This document shows, one piece after another, positions 14,294-22,548 of a DNA stretch of 40,244 nt. Origin of the DNA: a virus; the IMG/VR virus record IMGVR_UViG_3300033145_001682, positions 1 to 40,244 of that record; one strand, given 5' to 3'. The number at the start of each line of letters is the position of its first letter. Position 1 is the stretch's first letter. A model generated the notes under the pieces. It saw only the letters and a program-made list of their open reading frames with translations, searched no databases and was not told the DNA's origin. The position numbers and the translations under genes were made by a program.

Positions 14294-17200
14294 TCAGCCA
14301 CCTCGCACAGTGACAAACGTTCCGGTGCGCTGTCCTTCGCTGATCAGTGATGGGATGATAGCTCTTGCTATGCGCTTGCCATCGATTTCTAGGACAATTT
14401 CTCTCTGCGTCGCTCCCTGTTCTGCATAGACCACACGGAATGCATCGCGTATCGCTGTATACACTGCACTGGCCACCGCGCTCGCCATTTCGTCAACAAA
14501 GCCACTTCTGGTGAGTGGTATCACCGCCTCTGGCCCGCGTTCGCCGATTAGGGCTGCTGTTGGTTGCGTTACGATTCCGCCTTCGGCCAGCGGCAGCAGT
14601 GCCAGCGTTGGCAGGTGGAAGCCCCAAGACTTGCCACCCAAAGGCGGTGGCACCCAGCCAGGGATAGTAAAGCGAATCTTGTTTAATTGCTTTATCATCC
14701 AGTTGAAAGCCTTGATGATGCTGTTGATGATGGTTTTGATTGTTCTGGCGATACCGTTCCAGATGTTTTCTGCTGTTCTCTTTATCCCTTCCCAAGTGCG
14801 CTCAAGGAAGCCGAAAATATCATCCCATATCCCTTGCAGCGTGGATTTTGCCGCCTCCATTGGGCCTTCGATGTGGTTCTTGATGGCAGCCCAAGTATTT
14901 GCCGCCGCGTCTCTAATTGATGCCCATACATTACCGAGATTGGTCGAAATGATGTTCCATATCTCCTCAGTGGCCTGCTTTATGTTCTCCCACGTCTCGC
15001 TCATAAAGTTGGCTATCGCCAGCCATATCTCAGAGGCGGTCTGCTGAGCTAGTTGCCACTCATTGACCAGAAACTGGGTGATAGCACTCCATATCTGTGT
15101 AGCTGCGTTCTTTATGCTCTCCCAGGTCAAGCTGAAGAAGTTCCTAATCGCTGTCCATATCTGAGTTGCCGCAGTCCTAAGGTCGATCTTGCCCCTTATC
15201 AGGTCGTATATGGTCTGCCAAATCATGCTTGCAGTCATGTAGATGTTGCTCCATATAGTGCTCAATGTCTGCCATATAGTATTCCAAATGGTGCTAGCCG
15301 TTAGGTAGAGGTTATCCCAAGTCCCCTTAATGAAATCCCATATCGAGCCAAAAACCTGCCTGGCAGTCTGCATAAGGTTTTCCCATACCTGCGTCAGCGT
15401 ATCCCAAATAACACTCCACGATTGGGTAGTGATGTTGACAATAGCTTGCCAAGTAGTAGAAAGCACATTACCGATACTTTCCCAAACTGCTTCGGTTATC
15501 GCCTTAATCTTATCCCAGTTTTTGTATATGAGAACACCTATAGCACCAATCGGTCCTGTAAGCGCAGCTAGAATTTCCCACCATTTTAACCCCGTTTTTT
15601 TCTTTATCCAATCCCAGGCATTAACAAATCCCTGCTTTATCCAATCCCAAAACCCGCTCAAGGTCGGCTTAGCCTGTTCTAACATCTTTTCTAAATTTAG
15701 CTCCGACACGCCCAGCGCACCAGGGGCCTCCAACTCAGGTATAGCCATTTCGTCTAATCCAGCGGTTATATCCTCTGCTACCCCGGCAGTGTCCTCCATA
15801 AGCTGGTGCACTTCGTCAAAGGACTGGATGTTCTTGCCAGCGGCTTTGCCTGCTTTCTCAGTTGCTTTGCCGGCCTTGTCCATAGCACCAGCCTGGTTTT
15901 CTGCGCCTGCTGCCACCTGGTTGGAGCTGTCGGTCAATGCCTTATTCTGCTGGTTAACTTTGCTCAATACACTCTCAAGGTTTGCCCTTTCGACGCTGGC
16001 TGCATACTTACTCCAGAGCATTATGCCTCCAGTTACAGCAGCAGAAACACCTAAGATAGCCCAGCCAAGCGGTCCCATAGCAGACCAGACAGAATACAAG
16101 GCAATTCGCAGAGACTGGAGTATTCCTATGTGTTGGATTCCCGCCATAGATGCAAGGTGCAACTGGAGGCGATATATCTGCACTGCTCTGGCAACAACAT
16201 TCAGGATGCCAGATGTTGCTACAGCTTCTCCTCGCATAACGGCAGTGACAAATGTGAAACTGGCAACTGCTTTTTGCGCTAAAGCCAATACCCAAGTAAC
16301 TGTCTTGAAAGACAGAAAAGCAACCACAGCACCGAGCACTGCTGGCTTAATCAATGACCAATATTTTATTATCGTTACCGCAACTGTTTTGACGGTATTC
16401 CAGAAGCCCTTCAGGACAGCAGATGCGATACTAATCGCTGCTGCAAAGTCCGCACCGAAGGCTTTAGTAAGCGCAGCACTCATACCAAACCGACGAAATG
16501 TATTGTAGAACCCAGTCGCCCAGTCTCTTACGCCCTGCAGCCACTTGACTAGTCCTTTAAACAGGTTTGAAGTCAGGGCACCGATTGTTATTCGCCAGAC
16601 ATCGCGGATGGTGGAAGTAACGCCAAACCAGCTATTTTGTAGCTTTTCCATCATATTAGGAAATCTTTTTTCCATTCCTTCAAGAAGTATTTGGACAGCT
16701 TTATTAGCTGGGATAAGGCCTCTCTCGGCAAGCTTCATTACTTCACCTGTAGTTTTGCCCATTCCTTCAGCCAATATATCCCAGGCCTTAATATTCGCTT
16801 CAGTAAGTTGCCGCATTTCTTCAGCACTGACTTTACCCTTGGCACGCATTTGGCCTAATGCGAGGAGTATACGATTGATGCCTTCGCTTCCTGTGCCTGT
16901 TGCTGCTGCAGCATCACCAACAGCTTTTAATGTTGGTAACACTTCCTCAGCAGCAAAACCATAGGCCATCATCCGTTTGGCTGCCATTACCAAATCAGGA
17001 TATTCAAATGGTGTTTTAGCCGCAAATTCAGCCATCTCATCAAGGAAAGCTTGCGCTTTCTCTGCGCTCCCAAGCATAGTCGTAAAGCTTATCTGTGCCT
17101 GCTCCATCATGGCATTGAAGTTTACGGCCTCACCTACTACAGCTTGAAAACCTCGTCGGACAGCCTCAAAAAAGCCAACACCCAGAGCAACAGAAAAAGC

Positions 17201-17323
17201 ACCTTTAAATATGTCACCCAACTTTGTGGCCGTTGACTGGGTTTCTCTTTTCACCTGGGCTAAACCCTGCTCATATGCTTTTGTATCTATACCAAGCTTA
17301 ACCAACAGTTCGCCAATGGTCAT
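14294..17323 (-). CDS. Tail tape measure protein
   Basis: The start chosen is ATG at 17321-17323 with AAAGGTGATAAAA upstream, giving 1009 residues. Residues 60-220 match the tape-measure N-terminal domain (AQISFTTMLGSAEKAQAFLDE, TPFEYPDLVMAAKRMMAYG, GKVSAEEMRQL). Hydrophobic helices occur at about 330-460. Residues 600-900 are a long series of Trp-rich tandem repeats of the form IW..I...L...W..I...A. The C-terminus is Gly/Pro-rich with ALIGERGPEAVIPL, typical of the family. Length predicts a tail of roughly 150 nm, an inference from the usual 0.15 nm per residue. Confidence 0.95.
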   Translation of the reverse strand: MTIGELLVKLGIDTKAYEQGLAQVKRETQSTATKLGDIFKGAFSVALGVGFFEAVRRGFQAVVGEAVNFNAMMEQAQISFTTMLGSAEKAQAFLDEMAEFAAKTPFEYPDLVMAAKRMMAYGFAAEEVLPTLKAVGDAAAATGTGSEGINRILLALGQMRAKGKVSAEEMRQLTEANIKAWDILAEGMGKTTGEVMKLAERGLIPANKAVQILLEGMEKRFPNMMEKLQNSWFGVTSTIRDVWRITIGALTSNLFKGLVKWLQGVRDWATGFYNTFRRFGMSAALTKAFGADFAAAISIASAVLKGFWNTVKTVAVTIIKYWSLIKPAVLGAVVAFLSFKTVTWVLALAQKAVASFTFVTAVMRGEAVATSGILNVVARAVQIYRLQLHLASMAGIQHIGILQSLRIALYSVWSAMGPLGWAILGVSAAVTGGIMLWSKYAASVERANLESVLSKVNQQNKALTDSSNQVAAGAENQAGAMDKAGKATEKAGKAAGKNIQSFDEVHQLMEDTAGVAEDITAGLDEMAIPELEAPGALGVSELNLEKMLEQAKPTLSGFWDWIKQGFVNAWDWIKKKTGLKWWEILAALTGPIGAIGVLIYKNWDKIKAITEAVWESIGNVLSTTWQAIVNITTQSWSVIWDTLTQVWENLMQTARQVFGSIWDFIKGTWDNLYLTASTIWNTIWQTLSTIWSNIYMTASMIWQTIYDLIRGKIDLRTAATQIWTAIRNFFSLTWESIKNAATQIWSAITQFLVNEWQLAQQTASEIWLAIANFMSETWENIKQATEEIWNIISTNLGNVWASIRDAAANTWAAIKNHIEGPMEAAKSTLQGIWDDIFGFLERTWEGIKRTAENIWNGIARTIKTIINSIIKAFNWMIKQLNKIRFTIPGWVPPPLGGKSWGFHLPTLALLPLAEGGIVTQPTAALIGERGPEAVIPLTRSGFVDEMASAVASAVYTAIRDAFRVVYAEQGATQREIVLEIDGKRIARAIIPSLISEGQRTGTFVTVRGG

Positions 17324-17411
17324 TTTTATCACCTTTGCAGAAGGAGCAGAAGGAATTTTTTTGAGAAAAAAAGAAATAACATGATAACATCAATAACGGA
17401 GGTGAAAAATT

Positions 17412-17759
17412 ATGGCCAAAAATAAAGTCATTGCTGGCGATTATGCTGGTTGTATCGTCGGGCAAGCGTGGGGTATACCATACATCTCTACTAGTCTAAC
17501 CAAAAGCGTTCAGCTAACCAAAAATACCATTGCATCGTATGAAGTATTGGACGAAACAAAGACTAAAAGTGCCATGAGTATTGCTGGCCGTGGCCTTATT
17601 GGCGGCTTCTTGCTTGGGCCTGCTGGTATGCTCGCAGGAGCTTTATCCGCAAAAGCTAAAGGTTCCTACATAGTCGCTATACAGTTTAAAGACGGCAAGA
17701 AAAGCCTATTGGAAGTTGACGAAAAAATATACAAAGCCTTCACCAAGCAGTTGTTTTGA
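17412..17759 (+). CDS. Rightward small protein with glycine-rich membrane segment (moron candidate)
   Basis: 115 residues, ATG after GGAGGTGAAAAATT. The N-terminus is VIAGDYAGCIVGQAWG. A KSVQLTKNTIASYEVLDE segment precedes a Gly/Ala-rich hydrophobic hairpin (AGRGLIGGFLLGPAGMLAGA, residues about 57-77), then VAIQFKDGKKSLLEVDEKIY. Similar small proteins occur in Bacillota genomes and phages, with no function I can name. It is the only rightward gene inside the structural operon. It lies exactly between the tail chaperone and tape-measure genes, which are normally adjacent. That pattern suggests late insertion and independent expression. Confidence 0.75.
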   Translation: MAKNKVIAGDYAGCIVGQAWGIPYISTSLTKSVQLTKNTIASYEVLDETKTKSAMSIAGRGLIGGFLLGPAGMLAGALSAKAKGSYIVAIQFKDGKKSLLEVDEKIYKAFTKQLF

Positions 17760-17765
17760 ACAAAA

Positions 17766-18116
17766 TTACCACGGCCCTTTTAACCTCTTTGCTTTTGCCT
17801 CCTCGATGAATTTGGCCCAGCGGTTCTCCTCACGCTGGGCCTTCTTCGTCAGCTTCTCCATTTTCTTCCTCATTTCCTTGCTGATAAACGCATCCGGTTC
17901 GATCTGCTTCGACTTCTTCTTGCTGAACATGCTGGCTATAGCGCTCACTCCGTTGGTGATTACTGCAGCCAGAAAAGCCCAGCGGCTGCGCATCTCGTGG
18001 TATTCCTGCAGAAATTTCTGCCTCTCAAGCTCCTTTAAGATAGCTACAAGTTCACTAGGCCTTAGTTGGCGCATTTCGTCCAGCGTCCAGCCAAATTCAC
18101 GGGCCAGCAACACCAC
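17766..18116 (-). CDS. Tail assembly chaperone, frameshift (T) part
   Basis: 116 residues if started within this frame, but it is probably made as an extension of the upstream chaperone. The -1 frame is open from the TTTTTTA slippery site at 18179-18185 through this ORF, giving a fusion of about 229 residues. It contains EFGWTLDEMRQLRPSELVAIL, typical of T-type chaperones, a short hydrophobic segment and a Lys/Arg-rich tail. It helps tape-measure folding and tail-tube assembly. Confidence 0.8.
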   Translation of the reverse strand: MVLLAREFGWTLDEMRQLRPSELVAILKELERQKFLQEYHEMRSRWAFLAAVITNGVSAIASMFSKKKSKQIEPDAFISKEMRKKMEKLTKKAQREENRWAKFIEEAKAKRLKGPW

Positions 18117-18454
18117 TACTTCTGCGGTAAGCCACTCTGAGCTAAGGTCAGCATCGGCCTCAGCAGCTTCTTGAGCCCTAAAAAATTTACATCAAGGAAC
18201 GCCTCGATAAGTTCCTCGATTTCGCTCATGTAGGCATTCTTTATGTCATCTTTGGTGAGCTCTGGGAAGATGACTAGTAGCTTCTCATAGAGTATGTCGA
18301 AGTCAAGCGCATCCAGTTCTTTTGCGAGGTCTATGTTGGCTATCTTCCCTTTGCTGGACGGGAAGAGTTCGGTTATCAGCTTCTCAAGTTCGCCTATCCG
18401 CTTCTCCTCTACCCTTATTTCCTTACCTGCAAAGGACACAACCTTGTTTCGCAT
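18116..18454 (-). CDS. Tail assembly chaperone, G part
   Basis: 112 residues. The N-terminus (KVVSFAGKEIRVEEKRIGELE) and the helical body (LTKDDIKNAYMSEIEELIEAF) fit gpG-like chaperones encoded between the tail tube and tape-measure genes. Codons 90-92 (AAT TTT TTA) contain the heptamer T TTT TTA, a canonical -1 slippery sequence. The zero frame ends 21 codons later at a TAG whose bases overlap the nominal start of the T part. Confidence 0.85.
   Translation of the reverse strand: MRNKVVSFAGKEIRVEEKRIGELEKLITELFPSSKGKIANIDLAKELDALDFDILYEKLLVIFPELTKDDIKNAYMSEIEELIEAFLDVNFLGLKKLLRPMLTLAQSGLPQK
18179..18185 (-). promoter_or_regulatory. -1 ribosomal frameshift site (TTTTTTA)
   Basis: In the reading frame of the G chaperone the bases are T TTT TTA. 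After a -1 slip, translation continues as AGG GCT CAA GAA GCT without a stop into the T part (stop at 17766). This matches the conserved G/GT frameshift of long-tailed phages. Confidence 0.8.
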
Positions 18455-18464
18455 CTAATCACTC

Positions 18465-19079
18465 CTACAACCTGAAGTATAGTGGACCAACACCTTCAAA
18501 ATCGATGCTTTCTTCCACCAGGCTGTCTACAGCAGTCTCTATGCCCTCAGAAGTTATCAGCGCAAAGCCCTCAAGACACCTCTGGGAAGCACCGTTGTCG
18601 ATGAACAGCTTCACTACGATAATCTCGCCAAGGCTCTTGTAGAACCTGTCATCTCCCCAGTAGGCTTCAGCACTGCCGCTCCAGCCTTTTAGCACCTGCT
18701 GGAACTCTTTCCAGCCTCCGCTGGCAAATGTGGTCGCCTCAGGCGTTTCTGCATCAGTGTCCACACTCCAGTTGAAAAAGCCACCACACTGCACCAGTGT
18801 CAGTGCCTCACCGGAGACGGTAACAACATCTGTATCGAGCAGAGGAGTGTCAAAGACAACATAACCGCCAACCCTCTCAAGAGCATAACCAGAAGTCACA
18901 ACCGTACCGTTCACTTTGACCGTTATTTCTGCATCCAACGGCCAATAGCGGTAAGCCTCGTTCGTGACCTGATAGCGAGTGTAGTCAGCATTTGGTGTTG
19001 TGGCCTCGTCAGTAAAAGCAACAGGGGCCGCATCCACGTCAGACACGTATACGGCCCCTACCTTGCCGCTAATTGCCAT
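18465..19079 (-). CDS. Tail tube-like protein 2
   Basis: 204 residues, ATG after AAAGGCGGTGAT. The C-terminal 130 residues share the pattern of the adjacent tail tube protein: GGWKEFQQVLKGWSGSAEAYW here against NGWKEFLAGLKEWSGSFEGN there. The first 70 residues add a beta domain (VTSGYALERVGGYVVFD). It is probably a second tube or tube-terminator subunit that arose by duplication. Confidence 0.75.
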   Translation of the reverse strand: MAISGKVGAVYVSDVDAAPVAFTDEATTPNADYTRYQVTNEAYRYWPLDAEITVKVNGTVVTSGYALERVGGYVVFDTPLLDTDVVTVSGEALTLVQCGGFFNWSVDTDAETPEATTFASGGWKEFQQVLKGWSGSAEAYWGDDRFYKSLGEIIVVKLFIDNGASQRCLEGFALITSEGIETAVDSLVEESIDFEGVGPLYFRL

Positions 19080-19094
19080 CGTGTATCACCGCCT

Positions 19095-19481
19095 TTAGCT
19101 CAGGGTTATGACTAGTTGCCCGCTGCCCTGGAAGTCGCAGGAAAAGCTGATCTTATCGTCAACTGGCGTTTCGATAGAAGGCTTTACGAAAGCGGTTCCC
19201 GAGAATTTCTTCGTATCATCGATTCTCAGTTCAAGGTTGACGCTTTCACCATTTACCCAAGCGTTTATCAATGCCACCTGTCCATTTGTGTCTGTTGGGT
19301 CAAAGTTGCCTTCAAACGATCCAGACCATTCTTTCAGCCCTGCCAAAAACTCCTTCCAGCCGTTGCTGTCAAAAGAAGTGATGTCGATGTCGTCAGCGCC
19401 CAAGTCAAGCGACCAGGTGCTGATCTCTGCCACTTTGTAGGTGTCGATATATACACTCCCGCCCTTGCCAGCAAGTGCCAT
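19095..19481 (-). CDS. Major tail tube protein
   Basis: 128 residues, ATG with AAGGAGG upstream. It has a compact beta fold: KGGSVYIDTYKVAEISTWSLD, then DIDITSFDSNGWKEFLAGLKEWSGSFEG, then ISFSCDFQGSGQLVI. These are features of TP901-1/HK97-type tail tube proteins. It lies between the tail terminator and the chaperone genes, the standard position. The tube subunits polymerise around the tape measure. Confidence 0.85.
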   Translation of the reverse strand: MALAGKGGSVYIDTYKVAEISTWSLDLGADDIDITSFDSNGWKEFLAGLKEWSGSFEGNFDPTDTNGQVALINAWVNGESVNLELRIDDTKKFSGTAFVKPSIETPVDDKISFSCDFQGSGQLVITLS

Positions 19482-19497
19482 TTAGTAATCAACCTCC

Positions 19498-19908
19498 TTA
19501 CTCCTCAATTGTCTCAACACGAAGCCTAAAGGTGTGCCCGATGTGAGGTGTAGCCTCGGTAGTAATCACCGGCTCACCACTCTCCAGATTGGACATCAGG
19601 CACGTCCCACGTAGCTGAAAGTCAGACCTGAAGGCCGCAACTATGTCCGGGACTAAATTCTTCAAGTTGTTCCAACTAGACTCGAATGTTTTCCCATCTG
19701 CCGGATAAAACAAGTCAATGGCAAAGTGGTAAACGATTCGGTATTTGTCGTCCATAGTGGCAAATACCTGTTCAAATCCGTTGTATCTGATAACCAGAGC
19801 AGGCAACTGCCTGCCTATCTCCGTCACAGGCCGAAAATAAACTTTCTTGATCGACGTGACCGATGCAAATATGTCGGCTATAGCCTGTTCTATTGTAGCA
19901 ATGCCCAT
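19498..19908 (-). CDS. Tail terminator (gpU-like) protein
   Basis: 136 residues, ATG after AAAGGCGGGTGATTAA. The sequence (IEQAIADIFASVTSIKKVYF, IRYNGFEQVF, VYHFAIDLFYPADGKTFE) has the alternating helix-strand pattern of gpU-like tail terminators. Its place between the HK97-gp10-like and tube genes supports this. It would cap the tail tube and join it to the head. No strict signature motif exists. Confidence 0.7.
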   Translation of the reverse strand: MGIATIEQAIADIFASVTSIKKVYFRPVTEIGRQLPALVIRYNGFEQVFATMDDKYRIVYHFAIDLFYPADGKTFESSWNNLKNLVPDIVAAFRSDFQLRGTCLMSNLESGEPVITTEATPHIGHTFRLRVETIEE

Positions 19909-19912
19909 TTAA

Positions 19913-20413
19913 TCACCCGCCTTTGATCGCACCAATTAGCTTCGATGCATACCGTTTCGCCACCATAGCAACTTCTTTAGCTGTTTCTTTGAAAGCGCGC
20001 GTCATATATCTCTTCGGTTTAGTCCCCTTCTTTGCGATAGACCTGCTGACTAAGAATGCTACTCTTTCTATCGCTTCAGGCTCCCTAATCCCCAGCTTTA
20101 TCCTAACCCACCGCTCGATTGGCTCTCTCGGTGGCCAGTGCGGGCGTGTGCCGAATTCTACAAAAGCGGCGTAAGGCTTTTGTTTAGAGCCAACTGCGAC
20201 TACTTCCCATTCCCCGGTTTTAACGCGATGTGGTGTAATGCTCCTCCGCAGGTTTCCGGTAGCGTATGGTGCATAGTTCTTCGCCCTGTATGCCAACCTG
20301 TGTGCCAGGTCTGATATCATCTCATCCATCACGGCTTCTGCTCTGGCAGGCGAACGCCTAAGCTGCGCCATCAGATCCGGTGGCTTCATCTCGACTTTAA
20401 CCTTAACCTTCAT
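19913..20413 (-). CDS. HK97 gp10-like head-tail joining protein
   Basis: About 166 residues from the ATG at 20411-20413, which overlaps the upstream stop. Key stretches are RLAYRAKNYAPYATGNLRRSI and KPYAAFVEFGTRPHWPPREP, the classical HK97-gp10 signature (aP..tG.Lr.si, y....EfGT). It forms part of the neck between connector and tail. Confidence 0.9.
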   Translation of the reverse strand: MKVKVKVEMKPPDLMAQLRRSPARAEAVMDEMISDLAHRLAYRAKNYAPYATGNLRRSITPHRVKTGEWEVVAVGSKQKPYAAFVEFGTRPHWPPREPIERWVRIKLGIREPEAIERVAFLVSRSIAKKGTKPKRYMTRAFKETAKEVAMVAKRYASKLIGAIKGG

Positions 20414-21066
20414 CACGGCCCGATCACCGCCACCGGCTGGACATACGGCGCGAGCAACCTGCGGACGTGTGGCGGTATTCCTTCCGGTCTCAGCAGGATC
20501 CCGCGTTCACTCGCCAGGTCAGCAAACGTGGACGGCCCAGCGTGCCACAGTTCGTAGCACCAGACCAGCACTGCTTGGCGGATGCCTTCGCCACCTGGTT
20601 GGTAATTTACTGCAATAAGGTTGCCGTCTGCGTCCCTTTCTTGCTCGGCCCATCCCGCCACATAGGCCACTTCCACGGCCTGTGGATACGGTGCCCACTT
20701 GGACTGATACTGCTTCGGGTATGCTGGCGGCCAGTAGGACAACTGCGGGAGCCTCCTAATGCGTCCTTCTTCGAGATAGACAAGATAATCTTCGTCTTCT
20801 ACCAAGTCGAAACTAAGTTCTTTCACGGAGCTAACAGATAAAACAGGACGGTGGCGCAGTGCTATCCATTCCACGCCACCGTCATATTTCTCAGTGTAGG
20901 TCTGTTTAAACACGCCGCCGAGATACTGGTTTACGGCGTCTGATACTCCGTTCAGAATGAGACAGAGCAGGTCTTGTTCGTCAGTTGTGTGGTCTTGCTC
21001 CCGCCACACGTATGCCTTTGCTTCCTCAAGTGTTGCCAGAGCAGTCGTGCTAGGTGCTACAGCCAT
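20413..21066 (-). CDS. Head-tail connector (gp6-like adaptor)
   Basis: 217 residues. The N-terminal helical half (ATLEEAKAYVWREQDHTTDEQ, LLCLILNGVSDAVNQYLGG) is typical of gp6/YqbG-like adaptors. A beta insertion (YDGGVEWIALRHRPVLSVSS) follows. The C-terminal helices contain GIRQAVLVWCYELWHAGPST. It would form the dodecameric ring below the portal. Confidence 0.8.
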   Translation of the reverse strand: MAVAPSTTALATLEEAKAYVWREQDHTTDEQDLLCLILNGVSDAVNQYLGGVFKQTYTEKYDGGVEWIALRHRPVLSVSSVKELSFDLVEDEDYLVYLEEGRIRRLPQLSYWPPAYPKQYQSKWAPYPQAVEVAYVAGWAEQERDADGNLIAVNYQPGGEGIRQAVLVWCYELWHAGPSTFADLASERGILLRPEGIPPHVRRLLAPYVQPVAVIGP

Positions 21067-21072
21067 AGGCTA

Positions 21073-21246
21073 TCAGCCCCGCTTTCTCTTAGGCTTCGGC
21101 GTTTCTTTCTTGGACTCAGCTTCTTCCTGTTGCTTCTTGGCTACCGCGGCTAGAGCCTCAGCCCAGAACTGGTCTTTCACTTCGTATTCGCCAGCAGGCC
21201 ACTCAAGGCCCAGGATGTTCACCTTTTCCTTCAGGACAACCTTCAT
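21073..21246 (-). CDS. Small structural-region protein (57 aa)
   Basis: The start is ATG at 21244-21246 in an ATGA overlap with the upstream gene. A short beta N-terminus (VVLKEKVNILGLEWPAGEYEV) is followed by a Lys/Glu-rich tail (KKETPKPKRKRG). It resembles small proteins often found between capsid and connector genes. Function unknown. Confidence 0.6.
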   Translation of the reverse strand: MKVVLKEKVNILGLEWPAGEYEVKDQFWAEALAAVAKKQQEEAESKKETPKPKRKRG

Positions 21247-21524
21247 GTTGCCCACCACACTACCAGCAGTTGGTTGCCGGTGGTGTCCGCGCCGATCGAA
21301 ATGCTACCATTGCCAACCGTTGTTATAGCTGCTCGGTCTGCAACAATTGCGCTACCGCTGCTTGCTGTTGGCGGCTGGAATTCCAGGACAGCAACAAGCG
21401 CGTCCCCTGGCTTAATTCCTGACACGGCAATTGCTGTGTCCGCCGCAGCCCCGTCAACCACAGCAAACTTAAGCTCCAATCCAGCACCCGTAAGACGGGC
21501 GCGCAGGTCACGGAAGCTCGCCAT
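21243..21524 (-). CDS. Putative head decoration or accessory protein (93 aa)
   Basis: The ATG at 21522-21524 is preferred over the GTG one codon earlier; AAGGGGGTG lies upstream. The protein is low in charge and Ala/Thr/Gly-rich (DGAAADTAIAVSGIKPGDAL, LEFQPPTASSGSAIVADRA), with a predicted beta-sandwich. Its position directly after the major capsid gene suggests a capsid accessory protein. No family recognised. Confidence 0.5.
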   Translation of the reverse strand: MASFRDLRARLTGAGLELKFAVVDGAAADTAIAVSGIKPGDALVAVLEFQPPTASSGSAIVADRAAITTVGNGSISIGADTTGNQLLVVWWAT

Positions 21525-21539
21525 CACCCACGCACCCCC

Positions 21540-22523
21540 TTACAGTGCGATGTTGTAGGCCAATACGATGGCCTCAGGATCGGCTAGTTTCACGTCAGCG
21601 CGACAGGTGACGATGATGGAGGTCGCACCTTCGCGCGGGTCGCGGAACTTCTCCACCTTCACCCGGCGGTGGAAGCCCACAATGATGTTCTGTGGATTGA
21701 CCAGGATTGCAAATTTGCTGTAGTCAACGCTCGCACCGTTGATGGTGTCGGTTCCGCTCATCATCGGGACTTCTTTCACGGGGATGCCGCGGAACGCCAA
21801 CTGAGTAGCTAGGTTAGCTACTGTGGCCTGGTCACCCAGACCGGTGCCGCGTGCAGCCAGCGCAGCCTGGTATCCGTCACGGTGTTTGACAGGCACATAG
21901 AGCCTCAGTGTGGAGTAGTCGCGGCGGTACTTCGCAGGCATTGCTTCAACCATTGCTTTGAATAAGTCATCGTAGGAGTTTATAGCAGAAGCATCAACCT
22001 GCTGGGCTGCCGGTGCGTCCGACTGAGCCTGCTTGATTATTCCGTCCAACAGATCAAGATAAGCATCTTCGCCTGTAGTCCTAGCAGTATCGCCTTTAAT
22101 GAACAGTTCTTCTAGGTCGCGGCCAACGGCTTCTGCAACCATTTCCATGATGGTGTCGGCAAGTTTTTCTTTCTCGATGTTGTCCTCGAATACTTCATCG
22201 GAGATCGGCACTTCACCTTTGACTAAGACAGTGTTTAGAGTGACCAGCCCAGTGCTGGGCTTAACGCGGTCGGCATCATCGAGCCTTGTCCCTTCAGTGC
22301 CGGGTCTTAAGATACGGTTGCCGAAAGCGATTCTCGGAACCTCAAACTTCGGGCTGTCGCTGTCTTCGTAGCGGCACTCTTTGGTGATGGTTGTGTAATC
22401 AATAGCTACACGCAGGAACTCCTTCGCCTGCTGTGGCGAGAGATAACCACCGCCAGCGGGAGCCTGCAGATCGGAAGTCGTGAATGTTGCCTTTTCTAAC
22501 CACTCTTGCGCTGTCTTCGGCAT
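21540..22523 (-). CDS. Major capsid protein (HK97 fold)
   Basis: 327 residues, ATG after GGAGG. Features of the phage_capsid family: a short N-terminal helical delta-like region, GGYLSPQQAKEFL, the E-loop/P-domain region RILRPGTEGTRLDD, then VKGEVPISDEVFEDNIEKE and the terminal GFHRRVKVEKFRDPREG with CRADVKLADPEAI. It follows the scaffold-like gene, in standard order. It builds the icosahedral shell. Confidence 0.9.
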   Translation of the reverse strand: MPKTAQEWLEKATFTTSDLQAPAGGGYLSPQQAKEFLRVAIDYTTITKECRYEDSDSPKFEVPRIAFGNRILRPGTEGTRLDDADRVKPSTGLVTLNTVLVKGEVPISDEVFEDNIEKEKLADTIMEMVAEAVGRDLEELFIKGDTARTTGEDAYLDLLDGIIKQAQSDAPAAQQVDASAINSYDDLFKAMVEAMPAKYRRDYSTLRLYVPVKHRDGYQAALAARGTGLGDQATVANLATQLAFRGIPVKEVPMMSGTDTINGASVDYSKFAILVNPQNIIVGFHRRVKVEKFRDPREGATSIIVTCRADVKLADPEAIVLAYNIAL

Positions 22524-22548
22524 TTTGTGAGTCCACCTCCATCAAAAT

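Noticed and set aside
14700-15500. CRISPR-like or tandem DNA repeats
   Set aside because: The spaced similarity comes from Trp-rich protein repeats of the tape measure; there are no identical repeats with unique spacers.
15330-16508. 392-codon rightward ORF inside the tape measure gene
   Set aside because: Antisense shadow of the tape measure; no ribosome binding site, low-complexity Ser/Ala/Ile sequence, no domain.
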